64,000 nucleotides of DNA, from assembly GCA_016927185.1 (NCBI GenBank), contig JAFGND010000060.1:37231-101230 (forward strand), given 5' to 3'. A program made the position numbers and the translations under genes. Position 1 is the stretch's first letter, and each line of letters starts with the position of its first letter. Of the stretch, positions 37,979 through 47,478 are shown piece by piece. This DNA comes from Candidatus Coatesiibacteriota bacterium (GTDB lineage: Bacteria > JAFGND01). The notes below the pieces were generated by a model that ran no database searches, was not told where the DNA came from, and was given only the letters and a program-made list of their open reading frames with translations.

Positions 37979-40818
37979 TACATTACCCCCTTGTCAGGGA
38001 CGAGTATGTAAAGACCCAGCAAGTCTGGGGAAAGAGGATTCAATTTCCTGTAACTGCTTCCCTTATCAATGATTTTCTTGTATCTTTCATGGGATTCTAT
38101 GAAATTATCAAGCCTTGTTTCAGAAAGCAACTTGAGCCTTTCCTGCAGTCCTGTGTTGTAAAATCGCATTATTTCCTCAAACCAATATACCTTTTCTTCC
38201 TTTTCCATGTTTGCAGAAGGAGGCATGCTCAAAATCTTTTCTAGTTCTTCTCTGTCAGTGATCTCAACAGCATCTGATAGACCGGAATAACCGAAAAGAA
38301 TCACTTCCTCAGCATATATCTTTCTGCCTCTTTTCTTTTCCTCAATGACATGCCTTAAGCGAAGTATGAATATGCTCGTAATCTTATTAACTTCACTGGA
38401 TTTTATTACTGAAACTCTCCTTATGTAGTCATCACGAACTTCCTTGCTGAATGCTTGCGCTATAACCATTTTCGATAACTGCTCTACAAAAGGATGATTG
38501 CGTCCAATGTATGTAAATCCCTCATCTACAGGTGATTTGAAACTGATCTTTAATGTATCTTTCTTCTTGCTCTTGAAAAGCTCATGACTTAATATTTCAT
38601 CAAGATCTTGCGCATTAACATAATAGCCTTTGCCTGCTCCCTTGAGATTTATGCCTCGTATGGCTTGAACAGCATTTATTACGAATTTTTCGACTGCTTC
38701 AGGGCTGCCTATAGTATCATCCAGAGCAAGAAGATCTTCTTCAATCTCATTTGCTTTTATTGCGTTCTGGGCAAAAATCTCCCTTGATTCTTCCTCTCTT
38801 TTTCTGGCATTATCAATCTCTTCTTCTGCTTTCCTTGCAAGTTCTACATAACGAATATCTTCAAATATTTCCCCCTGGTCAATATGTCTGTCAACTGCCT
38901 CCTTTTTCAGTATCCCTTCAAATAAAAGATCCATAAGTGTTGCATTATCTTCTGGAAAAGGAACTGAAATACCTGTATTCTTCCTTATATTCTTTATCTT
39001 TTCAAGAAGAATATCCCAGATAACCTTGTCTATGCGATTATTCTCTCCAAGTATATAATAGACCTTGACTTCCTTGCACTTCTGACCAAATCTGTCTATT
39101 CTGCCTTCCCTTTGCTCAAGCTTGTTGGGATTCCAGGGCAAATCATAATGAATGACTGCATTGAATTTGTCCTGCAGATTAATACCTTCGCTCAAGCAGT
39201 CTGTTGCAATAAGAATCCTCTTTTCATACAACAACATGTCATCAATTCTTATTTTTCTTGTTTCATCGTCATCCTCGCTTGTAACAGCCTGAACAATTAT
39301 TGACTTATGAATCTTTTCCAGTTCTCCCTTCAGGAATTCTTCTATATATTTTGCAGTATTAATAAATCTGCAATACACAATTGTATTGAATCCCTCTTTC
39401 AACAGGCTTTTCAGTATTTCATTCAATTTTGCAAGTTTGCTGTCATTTTCCAATCCCTTGAAGCTTTCAAGTTCTGATGCAAATTCCGATAATTTTCCCT
39501 TTTCATATGAGTTGAATTCAGTCCTGTCAATTATATCAGTTCTGATATTATCATCAGGAGTGAAATCCTTCTCTATATATGGAATATCATCCTCTATTTC
39601 CTCTAATCCCTTGTCTTCCTCCCTTTTTATCCTGTTCTTCAGCATTTCAATTCCTGATGCCGGGCTTGAAGTTATACCTCTCAGAAGAACAAGTGCTGAC
39701 CAGTACCTGAATTTCTGCTGAATTGCTTTAAGAGTATTGTCTTTTTTCATCAGTTTCAAGGCAAAAGTGTGTATTTTTTCATAATAAGCCAGGAAATTAT
39801 CGCTGAAACTGTAATAGAAAACATTAGGTATTCTGTTCGGGAAAGGTGTCTCTTCATTAAACCATTTTTCTAGATCATTCCTTCTTCTTTGAACATAGTA
39901 TTTTGCAATCTGTCTTCTTTGCTCTGCATCTGCAGTCGTTATATCCATTTCAAGGAAATCATTGCTTATCAATCCCAGAAGTGATTGAAATTCATCTATT
40001 TTACCACTGTGTGGAGTTGCTGTAAGAAGTATCAATCCTTTATCACTGTTTTTTGCAAGTTCCTCTACAATGCTGTATCTGAGTTTCTGACTGTTATTTG
40101 TACCTGAAGGTCTTGAACAAGAATGTGCTTCATCAATAACTACCATTTCAGGTGCATTGATTATGAATTCATTTCGTCTTTTCTCGAATTTTATGAAATC
40201 TATTGATATTATCTGATAGGGATAGTAATCATAAATGCTTCTGTCGCCATGCATTTCCCTGTCCAGTCTTCCCTGAGTATTAGTCCTTATTATTACAGGA
40301 TCAATACCCATTTTCTCCTGCATTTCCTTTTGCCACTGATCACAGAGATGAGGGAGACAGAGAACTGCAAATTTTTTTATCTCTCCTCTTTCAATAAGCT
40401 CTTTGAGAACAAGAATCGTCTCTATTGTCTTGCCGACACCTACATCATCAGCAATGAATAGTCTGATATTCTCTTTCTGACGCAATGCCATCACAAGTGG
40501 AACTATCTGGTAAGCTCTTGGTCTGAAAGATAATCTGGCAATTGATCTGAAGGTGCTTGATGAACTTCTTATGGATAGTCTTATTGCATCAAATAGAAGC
40601 ATGGTCAAAGATTTCTCACCTATGTCACTTTTGTCAGGCAATGGAAAAGTATAGGGTTCAAGATTATCAAGCTGCATACCAAGCTGCTTATAGATTCCTA
40701 CTGTCTCTTCTTCAGTTCCATTCAATGGTTGAAGCAATACCAAATCATTATTATTGGATGGAATTTTTACCCATTGCCTGTTCCTGAACTTCACCAAAGA
40801 GCCATCTTCAAAAAACAT
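37978..40818 (-). CDS. drmD: DrmD-like SNF2 family helicase
   Basis: A 946-residue SNF2-type DNA translocase. Motif I is ADDVGVGKT at residues 123-131, motif II is VIDEAHS near 225, motif III LLTATPHSG, and the C-terminal RecA lobe has EGINLQDKFN and QREGRIDRFGQ near 570. The opening MFFEDGSLVKFRNRQWVKIP and the layout match the DrmD type of class 1 DISARM, which is also close to DpdE and RapA-like helicases. It is joined to both neighbours by single-base TAATG overlaps, so the three large proteins should be made in fixed proportion. Confidence 0.8.
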   Translation of the reverse strand: MFFEDGSLVKFRNRQWVKIPSNNNDLVLLQPLNGTEEETVGIYKQLGMQLDNLEPYTFPLPDKSDIGEKSLTMLLFDAIRLSIRSSSSTFRSIARLSFRPRAYQIVPLVMALRQKENIRLFIADDVGVGKTIETILVLKELIERGEIKKFAVLCLPHLCDQWQKEMQEKMGIDPVIIRTNTQGRLDREMHGDRSIYDYYPYQIISIDFIKFEKRRNEFIINAPEMVVIDEAHSCSRPSGTNNSQKLRYSIVEELAKNSDKGLILLTATPHSGKIDEFQSLLGLISNDFLEMDITTADAEQRRQIAKYYVQRRRNDLEKWFNEETPFPNRIPNVFYYSFSDNFLAYYEKIHTFALKLMKKDNTLKAIQQKFRYWSALVLLRGITSSPASGIEMLKNRIKREEDKGLEEIEDDIPYIEKDFTPDDNIRTDIIDRTEFNSYEKGKLSEFASELESFKGLENDSKLAKLNEILKSLLKEGFNTIVYCRFINTAKYIEEFLKGELEKIHKSIIVQAVTSEDDDETRKIRIDDMLLYEKRILIATDCLSEGINLQDKFNAVIHYDLPWNPNKLEQREGRIDRFGQKCKEVKVYYILGENNRIDKVIWDILLEKIKNIRKNTGISVPFPEDNATLMDLLFEGILKKEAVDRHIDQGEIFEDIRYVELARKAEEEIDNARKREEESREIFAQNAIKANEIEEDLLALDDTIGSPEAVEKFVINAVQAIRGINLKGAGKGYYVNAQDLDEILSHELFKSKKKDTLKISFKSPVDEGFTYIGRNHPFVEQLSKMVIAQAFSKEVRDDYIRRVSVIKSSEVNKITSIFILRLRHVIEEKKRGRKIYAEEVILFGYSGLSDAVEITDREELEKILSMPPSANMEKEEKVYWFEEIMRFYNTGLQERLKLLSETRLDNFIESHERYKKIIDKGSSYRKLNPLSPDLLGLYILVPDKGVM

Positions 40819-43800
40819 TATCTCACCTTCTTGAAAATATATTTATATTTGGCAACCCAATCATCCAGATTGTCTTTATAATCATAGACTATAACATGAT
40901 AACCAGATTCTTTCAAACTAGTTCTCTGTTCTTTATCTCTTTCTTTCACATCATCCTTTTCATGTACACTTCCATCTATAAAAACAAGAATGTCAGGTTT
41001 GTAAAAGAAATCGCAGCAAGAATATATATCTTTTGTTCTTACCTGGGCGTCATCAGGTAGCTTTAATCCATTTTTAAAAAGGAATTCAAGGAAAACGCTT
41101 TCAGTAGCAGAATTCTTGTCTACCTTGCTTCTTATTCTTTCATGCTGTTCTTCATAGGATTCATTGCTTAGTGTCTGTTTTATTGTAATCCTGCTTTTAA
41201 TTAGAACATCAAGCAATTCCTTTATCTTGAATCTGTCTATCTCATTATGATGTCTCTGGTTGTAGTAACTCAACAGATCATCATATGAAGCCAAATCCTT
41301 ATATTCCTCATCATCAAATCTGCATATTTCATAAGCATTGGCAAAGACATTTGTAAACCGCTTAAACTCTTCGGTAAATGATTTCAAGATACCAAGACTG
41401 CCTTCAACATTCTCGAACAAGAGTATATTTCTCTTGTTTCCTTCGCCAATCATTTCCCCACCAATTTCACCTTCTTCAGCATTGTATTCTTTATTAATGC
41501 CTGATATAAGGGAATAAAGAAAAGTGATATTTCCCCCGCTGTTCCATTCTTCAATATTAATTGCATCAGTCGGTTCAAGATAAATGATGTCAGAAATAAA
41601 TGTTGTATATAACTTCACTCTTCTGAAATCTTGGTTACCGGTTTCCTTTTCACTTCCCCAATCTCCGTTTTTGTAATTAAGCAGGAAGCCTTCTTCATCT
41701 TTTGTTGTCCATTTGGAATTCACTCTGTAAAGAAGAGCACTAGGTATATATCTTGCTTTGAAAAGATCGCCTATCAAGATTTCAGTTGCTTTTTCAAGCC
41801 CGTCAGGTGATGCAAAAAGAGTCTTGATTTCATATCCTTTTGAAATCCTGTTTTCTTCTTCGCATGATATTCTTGAACTTCTTTCCGTCTTCATATTCTG
41901 CAGTTCTATGAGATTATTCAGGTTAACAAGAGGCTGGGTATCATTGAATGTTTTCTGGCAGAAAGGACAGATGTCTTTACTGAATTCATCCTTTATCATT
42001 ATATAACCCGTATTCCTGCATACTTTTGCTTTTTCAATCCTGTTCAGAACGTCCCTTTCTTCAGTTGGCAAGATCATTTTTGTTATTCTGTATTTTGAAC
42101 CTGAATGATAAATCAGGTTTTGAGGACCTGACTCATTAATCGCAATACCTCTTGCTCTTGATATGTATTCTCCCTTTATTCCATCTGAAATATATGTCCA
42201 GATGGGAAGCCTTGAGAAATTAAAACCTGGAAGAAAGCCTTCTGATGCAAGATATCTGTAAGGATAAAAATCACTGTTATAGGAAGAACCTTTGTTTTTT
42301 GAATCATTCATCAAGAAGTCCAGCTGAATTTTAGCTTGTTTCACTCTTATTTCTGCATCTATCCATTTCTCACTTGTTTTTTTCAGGAAATGGTTTTGCA
42401 TGTCATTTAATGCTGTTTTTAATTGTGCATTTGCTGATGAGTAAAGTTCCCTGAATCTCTTCAATGCCATGTCAAAATTATCACAAAGATGATCAATCTG
42501 GTTATTTATCCATTCAGGATTCAGCCAAGAAAGGTCTTTGGGGTGATTGTTTCTAATATCCTCAGTAACTCTACTGAAGACATCAAAAATCTCTTTCTTT
42601 GTTGCATTATTAAGATTAAGCTGTTGTTTACTTTCTTCTTTTAATGGTAAGCCTTCCTTTTCTATATCAACTATATCTCTTAGTGAATTTCTCAAATCAA
42701 GATTGGCATATGAAAGACAGATTGAATTTAAATGTGTTTCAAGGAGTTCCTTGTTTGTCAAATCCATATTAGCTGTTTTCACTGTACCAGAAACCATTTC
42801 CCTTGAATTTGCAAAATAGTGCCTGTCATGAGGGGAAAAAGGCGTGCAATAAGTGAAAATAATTGCAGGTTGTCCGCTTCTTCCTGCTCTTCCGCTTCTC
42901 TGTGCATAATTAGAAGGACTTGGAGGAACATTCCTCATGTATACCACGTTCAGTGTTGAAATGTCAATTCCAAGCTCCATGGTAGGAGAACAGAACAGAG
43001 CATTGACATTTCCTTTCCTGAACTCTTCTTCAATCTCTCTTCTTTTCTCACTACTTATCTGTCCTGTATGTTCCCTCGCAGTTATAGGAATAAAGAAGGA
43101 TTCTCTATAGAGATTCTGAAAATACTCATTAGGAAGGATTTCAAGAGTACTTCTGAAAGGTGTTCTTACAGGATCGGGAAGCACTGTTTTCTCATTTCCT
43201 CGCTTCCATACTATATTATTCAATTCCAGTTGATATGTAAATATCTCTTCATTATTGCTATAAAGTTTGTCTTTTCTCAAAAAACCATTTTTAGAAAGTA
43301 CATCAAACAATTCCTCCATGCACAATGCATATTCATCTTTGTTCAATAAATAAGTATTTTCCTTAAGTTCATTTCTCAAATACTTGCCTAGATAACTCTG
43401 GAAACCAAGGGTTTTCGCATATCTTACTTTTCTTGCTTTTTTAATACTTCTAATTGTAAAAATGTAAGGTTCATCAATCTTGTTATCATTCTCAAATCTA
43501 TATTCTTCAGATAAAAGCTCATTAATCCTCTTCATATTGATATCAATTTTACCATAGTTCATCAAGCTTTCACTGTAAATGGCATAGTTCTTTCTGAAAT
43601 AATCAAATATTTGAAAGAGTAACTCTTGCCTTTTTTCTTTTGTAATTCCGTTGAATATCTTGCATTTTCCAGTGAACACATCTTCAGATATTTCCTTTAG
43701 ATTCTTATACTCAATCTCAAGTAGTGCACATTGTTCCAGATTTGGGAACGCAGTTTTCCATTCAAATCTCAAATCATCAATGATTTTATATAAAAGATAA

Positions 43801-45851
43801 TTTACGAAGACATCCTCGTTTTCCTTCTTTTTTGAAGCTATATCAGATGGACTTCTTGCATAATCCTTCTGTTCGAGATTAAGTGCCTGCAATACATGAT
43901 TTCCTATGTTTGAATAATCCAGTCCTTCATTACTGCTTTTTACAGCAGCGTATATTGCAGATCTCAGTCTTATATTCTCTACAAAGCTATTGAAATGACC
44001 AGACTGGAATGCTGCATCCTGTCTGTTGTCAATAAAACATAATACTTTGCTTTCCTCTTTACTTAGTTCGCTTTTCTGCATGGATTTTAATGTAGATAAG
44101 ACTATGATATCACTGGCAGTGCTTCTTCCTTCGTCTCCAAGTCTAAGTAATTTTGTTCTTTCTTTTGTATATTTGCTATAGAATTCCTTGCTTGTCGGAT
44201 CAAATAACAGATTACAGGGCATATACCAGCCTGAATAATCTAAATCCTTCTCTTGTGAATATGAAAATCTGCAATCACTATTGAAGAATATTCGTCTGGG
44301 AAGCCTTTTTTCTATTTCCTTTTTGATGATCTGTTCAGATCCTTTGAAATCAAACCATTCAACAGGAAGATTCTCCTTCTCAGTATCGTCCCAGACATCC
44401 TGATATGGAATTATATATCCTGATTCTTCATTATCTTCCTCATCAAAAGAATCAGCAAATTCCCTCGGAATAAGCTTATCTTTGCTTAATTTCACGCAAT
44501 AGAATTCATAACCAGATAATCTGCTGAAAACAACAGGAAAAAATGTTTTACCGATTTCATTGCCAGCTTCAGCTTTTACATCTAAATAATCCCTGTTAAG
44601 AGTTGCATAAATTGCTCCTTTGGGAGCTATGAATTGATGAAGTTTGAAAGGTAAATATGCTTGATTGAATTTCTTATTTATTTGTGTAATAGAATGAAGC
44701 AATTCCTTTATTCTTGAAATGCAAAAGTCTATATCCCTGCCAATCTTTTCAGCGAGCTTTTCTGCAATTTCATTAAATCTCATCGGTTCATTTCTTCTTA
44801 GAACTCCGTCCTTTTCAATTAATGCAATTTCATTTTCAAGCCAGCATGCAAATAATGATTTTTTAATATTTTCAGTATTTTCGGTTATTCTTGCACTTGA
44901 GAAATTGATTATATCTTTTAACAGGTCATTTTTAGAGATACTCTCCGAGTATAGAAAGTACTTGCTTAATGTTTCATCTATTATTGAATTTGTTTCAAAA
45001 GGTCTTCCAAATATCAATGTTGCTACATCAGCTATTTTCTTCTTGTCTTGATGCAAATCCTTTTCAGAAGTCATTGTTGCTGAAGTTCCTATGAATACTA
45101 GCTTTTGTCTTGCTTTTGAACTTAAACGTCTTATTAGTATTGCTACATCTGATCCTTGTCTTCCCCTATAAGTATGCAATTCATCAAGTACAAGAAATTT
45201 GAGATTGTTGAAAATAGATTCCCTTAAAACGCTTTCACTTGCTCTGGTCAATATTAAATCCAGCATGACATAATTAGTTAGAATGATATCAGGTGGATTT
45301 TCCTGAATCTCATCTTTCTCTACTTTACTTTCTTGTCCTGTATAAATTCTGCAAGAGATTGGATATTTGATTTCAGAATTATTTATGTATCTCTCCATCT
45401 CTTTATTTTGAGAATTAATAAGTGCATTCATAGGATAGACAACTATACCTTTTATTCCCTTTTCTTTTCGTTTTAATGCATAATTTACAATGGAAAAGAA
45501 ATAAATCAGGGATTTGCCAGAGCCTGTTCCTGATGTTACAATGAAATCCTCTTCTTTTACTCCCTTTTTTATACCTTCTATTTGATGTTGAAATAGTCTG
45601 GGGATTTTAAATATATTGGATAATTCCTTATCAAGAGATTCTTTTCTACATAATTCTTCAATTGTTGAACCAGTTTTAAAAGCAGGATTGAATTTTATAT
45701 ATGGTTCAGGAAAACACACTCTCTTTTCAAATTCCTCATCCAAGAAATCTTTTATTTTCTCATTTTTCAAGTTGACAGGTGTTTTGATATAAGATTTATA
45801 ATCATTTCTTATTGATTCATAGATATTAAATATATCAATTGTGTTTTCCAT
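40818..45851 (-). CDS. Giant DEAD-box helicase with DUF1998-like region and C-terminal nuclease-like domain
   Basis: A 1677-residue protein. The first RecA lobe has TSGTGSGKS at 106-114, VLDELHTYRGRQGSD with the DELH box at 223-226 and GTSATM at 255-260. A long insertion separates it from the second lobe, which has MELGIDISTLNVVY and QRSGRAGRSGQ near 950-1000. A cysteine pair set (CPFCQ) and a DUF1998-like region follow (about 1450-1580). The last 95 residues (from about 1580) look like a Vsr/DUF559-type endonuclease fold with KPDILVFIDGSVHE and YHVIVYDY. It could be read as DrmA, DrmB and a nuclease on one chain, or as a DruE- or MrfA-like helicase. It heads the array. Confidence 0.75.
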   Translation of the reverse strand: MENTIDIFNIYESIRNDYKSYIKTPVNLKNEKIKDFLDEEFEKRVCFPEPYIKFNPAFKTGSTIEELCRKESLDKELSNIFKIPRLFQHQIEGIKKGVKEEDFIVTSGTGSGKSLIYFFSIVNYALKRKEKGIKGIVVYPMNALINSQNKEMERYINNSEIKYPISCRIYTGQESKVEKDEIQENPPDIILTNYVMLDLILTRASESVLRESIFNNLKFLVLDELHTYRGRQGSDVAILIRRLSSKARQKLVFIGTSATMTSEKDLHQDKKKIADVATLIFGRPFETNSIIDETLSKYFLYSESISKNDLLKDIINFSSARITENTENIKKSLFACWLENEIALIEKDGVLRRNEPMRFNEIAEKLAEKIGRDIDFCISRIKELLHSITQINKKFNQAYLPFKLHQFIAPKGAIYATLNRDYLDVKAEAGNEIGKTFFPVVFSRLSGYEFYCVKLSKDKLIPREFADSFDEEDNEESGYIIPYQDVWDDTEKENLPVEWFDFKGSEQIIKKEIEKRLPRRIFFNSDCRFSYSQEKDLDYSGWYMPCNLLFDPTSKEFYSKYTKERTKLLRLGDEGRSTASDIIVLSTLKSMQKSELSKEESKVLCFIDNRQDAAFQSGHFNSFVENIRLRSAIYAAVKSSNEGLDYSNIGNHVLQALNLEQKDYARSPSDIASKKKENEDVFVNYLLYKIIDDLRFEWKTAFPNLEQCALLEIEYKNLKEISEDVFTGKCKIFNGITKEKRQELLFQIFDYFRKNYAIYSESLMNYGKIDINMKRINELLSEEYRFENDNKIDEPYIFTIRSIKKARKVRYAKTLGFQSYLGKYLRNELKENTYLLNKDEYALCMEELFDVLSKNGFLRKDKLYSNNEEIFTYQLELNNIVWKRGNEKTVLPDPVRTPFRSTLEILPNEYFQNLYRESFFIPITAREHTGQISSEKRREIEEEFRKGNVNALFCSPTMELGIDISTLNVVYMRNVPPSPSNYAQRSGRAGRSGQPAIIFTYCTPFSPHDRHYFANSREMVSGTVKTANMDLTNKELLETHLNSICLSYANLDLRNSLRDIVDIEKEGLPLKEESKQQLNLNNATKKEIFDVFSRVTEDIRNNHPKDLSWLNPEWINNQIDHLCDNFDMALKRFRELYSSANAQLKTALNDMQNHFLKKTSEKWIDAEIRVKQAKIQLDFLMNDSKNKGSSYNSDFYPYRYLASEGFLPGFNFSRLPIWTYISDGIKGEYISRARGIAINESGPQNLIYHSGSKYRITKMILPTEERDVLNRIEKAKVCRNTGYIMIKDEFSKDICPFCQKTFNDTQPLVNLNNLIELQNMKTERSSRISCEEENRISKGYEIKTLFASPDGLEKATEILIGDLFKARYIPSALLYRVNSKWTTKDEEGFLLNYKNGDWGSEKETGNQDFRRVKLYTTFISDIIYLEPTDAINIEEWNSGGNITFLYSLISGINKEYNAEEGEIGGEMIGEGNKRNILLFENVEGSLGILKSFTEEFKRFTNVFANAYEICRFDDEEYKDLASYDDLLSYYNQRHHNEIDRFKIKELLDVLIKSRITIKQTLSNESYEEQHERIRSKVDKNSATESVFLEFLFKNGLKLPDDAQVRTKDIYSCCDFFYKPDILVFIDGSVHEKDDVKERDKEQRTSLKESGYHVIVYDYKDNLDDWVAKYKYIFKKVR

Positions 45852-45882
45852 ATTTCACCTTTCTTAAATCCTTTTAAAATTC

Positions 45883-45909
45883 GCCATATTAAAAGCATAC
45901 TTATGTCAA
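45883..45909 (-). promoter_or_regulatory. Possible promoter of the left defence array
   Basis: On the minus strand an exact TTGACA (45909-45904) is followed after 15 bases by TATGGC (45888-45883), upstream of the AAAGGTG ribosome binding site and the ATG at 45851. The spacing is one or two bases short and the -10 imperfect. No gene lies in the 277 bp between this operon and the ankyrin gene. Confidence 0.35.
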
Positions 45910-46128
45910 GCCAATAATATTTGTTAGTAATGAAAACTAAAAGTATAGCAGACTGATGTTTTGCATCCTGCAATTCAAGGCATTAGAACTGCATTCTATT
46001 TTACGAAAGTCAATGCACTAACTTAAATTAATAATGCATTAACAATGAAAGAGTAATTCTTAATTTGCTTTCTTTCAAGTATATATGGAGAAATATGAAC
46101 AGAAAATTTAAACTTTCACTATCAAGAT

Positions 46129-46929
46129 TTACCTAAATGCCTTCCCCTCAAGAATAAAATTCTTTACATTCTGAATATTTTCCTCATATCTTAAACCTTC
46201 AAATTTAATTGGTTCTTTAGTTATTGTCTTTTTCCCTTCATATAACCTTAATCCTTCAGGAGATGCAATCCCAAAACGTTTTACATTCATTTTTTGGGCA
46301 TACCTACTTGCTTGCTTAAAGGCTCTCTGTATACCAGCATTGCTTTTTATAGTTTTTTTATCCTCAAATAAAAAGACTCCTTTTCCATTACGCAATATGA
46401 GAAAGTCTATATGCCTGTCTTTGAAAAAACCTTCATGGAAATATTGATATTTATAGTCTTTTTCTTTTACAAAACCTAGTGACTTGAGAAATATCCTTTC
46501 CATGATTTTCTTATCGAACTCAATTTCTTTCTTATTTGTAAAATTTTGTATATCACTGTACCATAGTTCTTTGAATTGAGTGAAATCAAATTTCTTTCCT
46601 TCTAACACATTATCAATTCCCTTGGCATATTTTTCTATTTTTTCTGCTCCTTTTGATATCAAAAATTCTGCAATTTCCCTATGCTCATTATAACAAGCAT
46701 ACACTAAAGCATTTGCTCCCCTTTTATTAATCCTGTTTATTTCTGCACCATTTTCAATTATAATTTTGACTATCTCCCTGTGACCATTTAAACAAGCCAT
46801 TGTTAATGGTGAATTTTTTTCTTCATTGTATATATTAACATCTATCCTATTTGAAACAGCTTCTTTCACTTTCTCCAATTTTCCTTTTTCTGCAGCTTCA
46901 AACAAGTCTCTACTATCTTTGTTGTCCAT
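46129..46929 (-). CDS. Ankyrin-repeat protein with C-terminal PD-(D/E)XK nuclease-like domain
   Basis: A 266-residue protein. Two to three ankyrin repeats fill residues 8-97 (SPLTMACLNGHREIVKII, NALVYACYNEHREIAEFL). After a linker, residues 140-266 form a restriction-type fold with Asp175 in HIDFLILRNG and Glu189/Lys191 in FLFEDKKT, giving an intact D-x13-E-x-K site, followed by KRFGIASPEGLRLYEG. The same architecture recurs in the frameshifted gene at 50810. I know no named defence system with exactly this pairing. It lies between a zinc-ribbon gene and the large helicase operon, all on the minus strand but with spacers of 55 bp and 277 bp. Confidence 0.72.
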   Translation of the reverse strand: MDNKDSRDLFEAAEKGKLEKVKEAVSNRIDVNIYNEEKNSPLTMACLNGHREIVKIIIENGAEINRINKRGANALVYACYNEHREIAEFLISKGAEKIEKYAKGIDNVLEGKKFDFTQFKELWYSDIQNFTNKKEIEFDKKIMERIFLKSLGFVKEKDYKYQYFHEGFFKDRHIDFLILRNGKGVFLFEDKKTIKSNAGIQRAFKQASRYAQKMNVKRFGIASPEGLRLYEGKKTITKEPIKFEGLRYEENIQNVKNFILEGKAFR

Positions 46930-46984
46930 AAAAACTTCCTTTCTTTTTTTCCCTTGATTTTATACTATAACCAACAAAACCTTC

Positions 46985-47392
46985 CTATTTTTCTGAATCC
47001 TTTAATAAATCCTTATTCATCAATGCTTTATATAGCTCCAGTGAGATTTCATAAATATGCTTTTCAAGATATTTCTGGTCTTTCCAGTCTTTTCTTGACA
47101 AGAATTCATTTGAGAACTTCTCAAAAGGCTCATTACTTGCTTTATGGTTTTCAAAAAGGTAAAACAGTGTCAAAAGAACGTGATCCCCTAAAGATGAAGT
47201 ATACCATGCTGGAGGGATATATGAATTGAAAACTTTCTGATTGAATTGCATGGAAAACTTAGCTTGTGGAATAAAATCAAAGAAATCATTTTCCGCAATC
47301 CCACAGGATGGGCAAACAATGCCTCTTTTGAACGGAATATAATGAGCCTGACATTTGCTGCATTGATGATTATAAAATATATGATGTGTCAT
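46985..47392 (-). CDS. Zinc-ribbon hypothetical protein
   Basis: A 135-residue protein opening with a zinc ribbon: Cys11, Cys14, Cys27 and Cys30 in CSKC and CPSC. The rest is helical and acidic, with no recognised family. It follows the McrC-like gene at 86 bp and precedes the ankyrin-nuclease gene. It may be a nucleic-acid or protein adaptor in this defence neighbourhood. Confidence 0.6.
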   Translation of the reverse strand: MTHHIFYNHQCSKCQAHYIPFKRGIVCPSCGIAENDFFDFIPQAKFSMQFNQKVFNSYIPPAWYTSSLGDHVLLTLFYLFENHKASNEPFEKFSNEFLSRKDWKDQKYLEKHIYEISLELYKALMNKDLLKDSEK

Positions 47393-47478
47393 CTGTTCTC
47401 CTTTAATACGGTTTTCTCAAACAGCTCACAATTATAAACAAACAGATCCTTAATATTGATATGTACTTAAAATTCCCT

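Noticed and set aside
34151-45851. A BREX system, because the large adenine methyltransferase resembles PglX.
   Set aside because: There is no PglZ alkaline-phosphatase protein and no BrxC/PglY ATPase; the SNF2 partner and DUF1998-like helicase fit DISARM-related arrays better.
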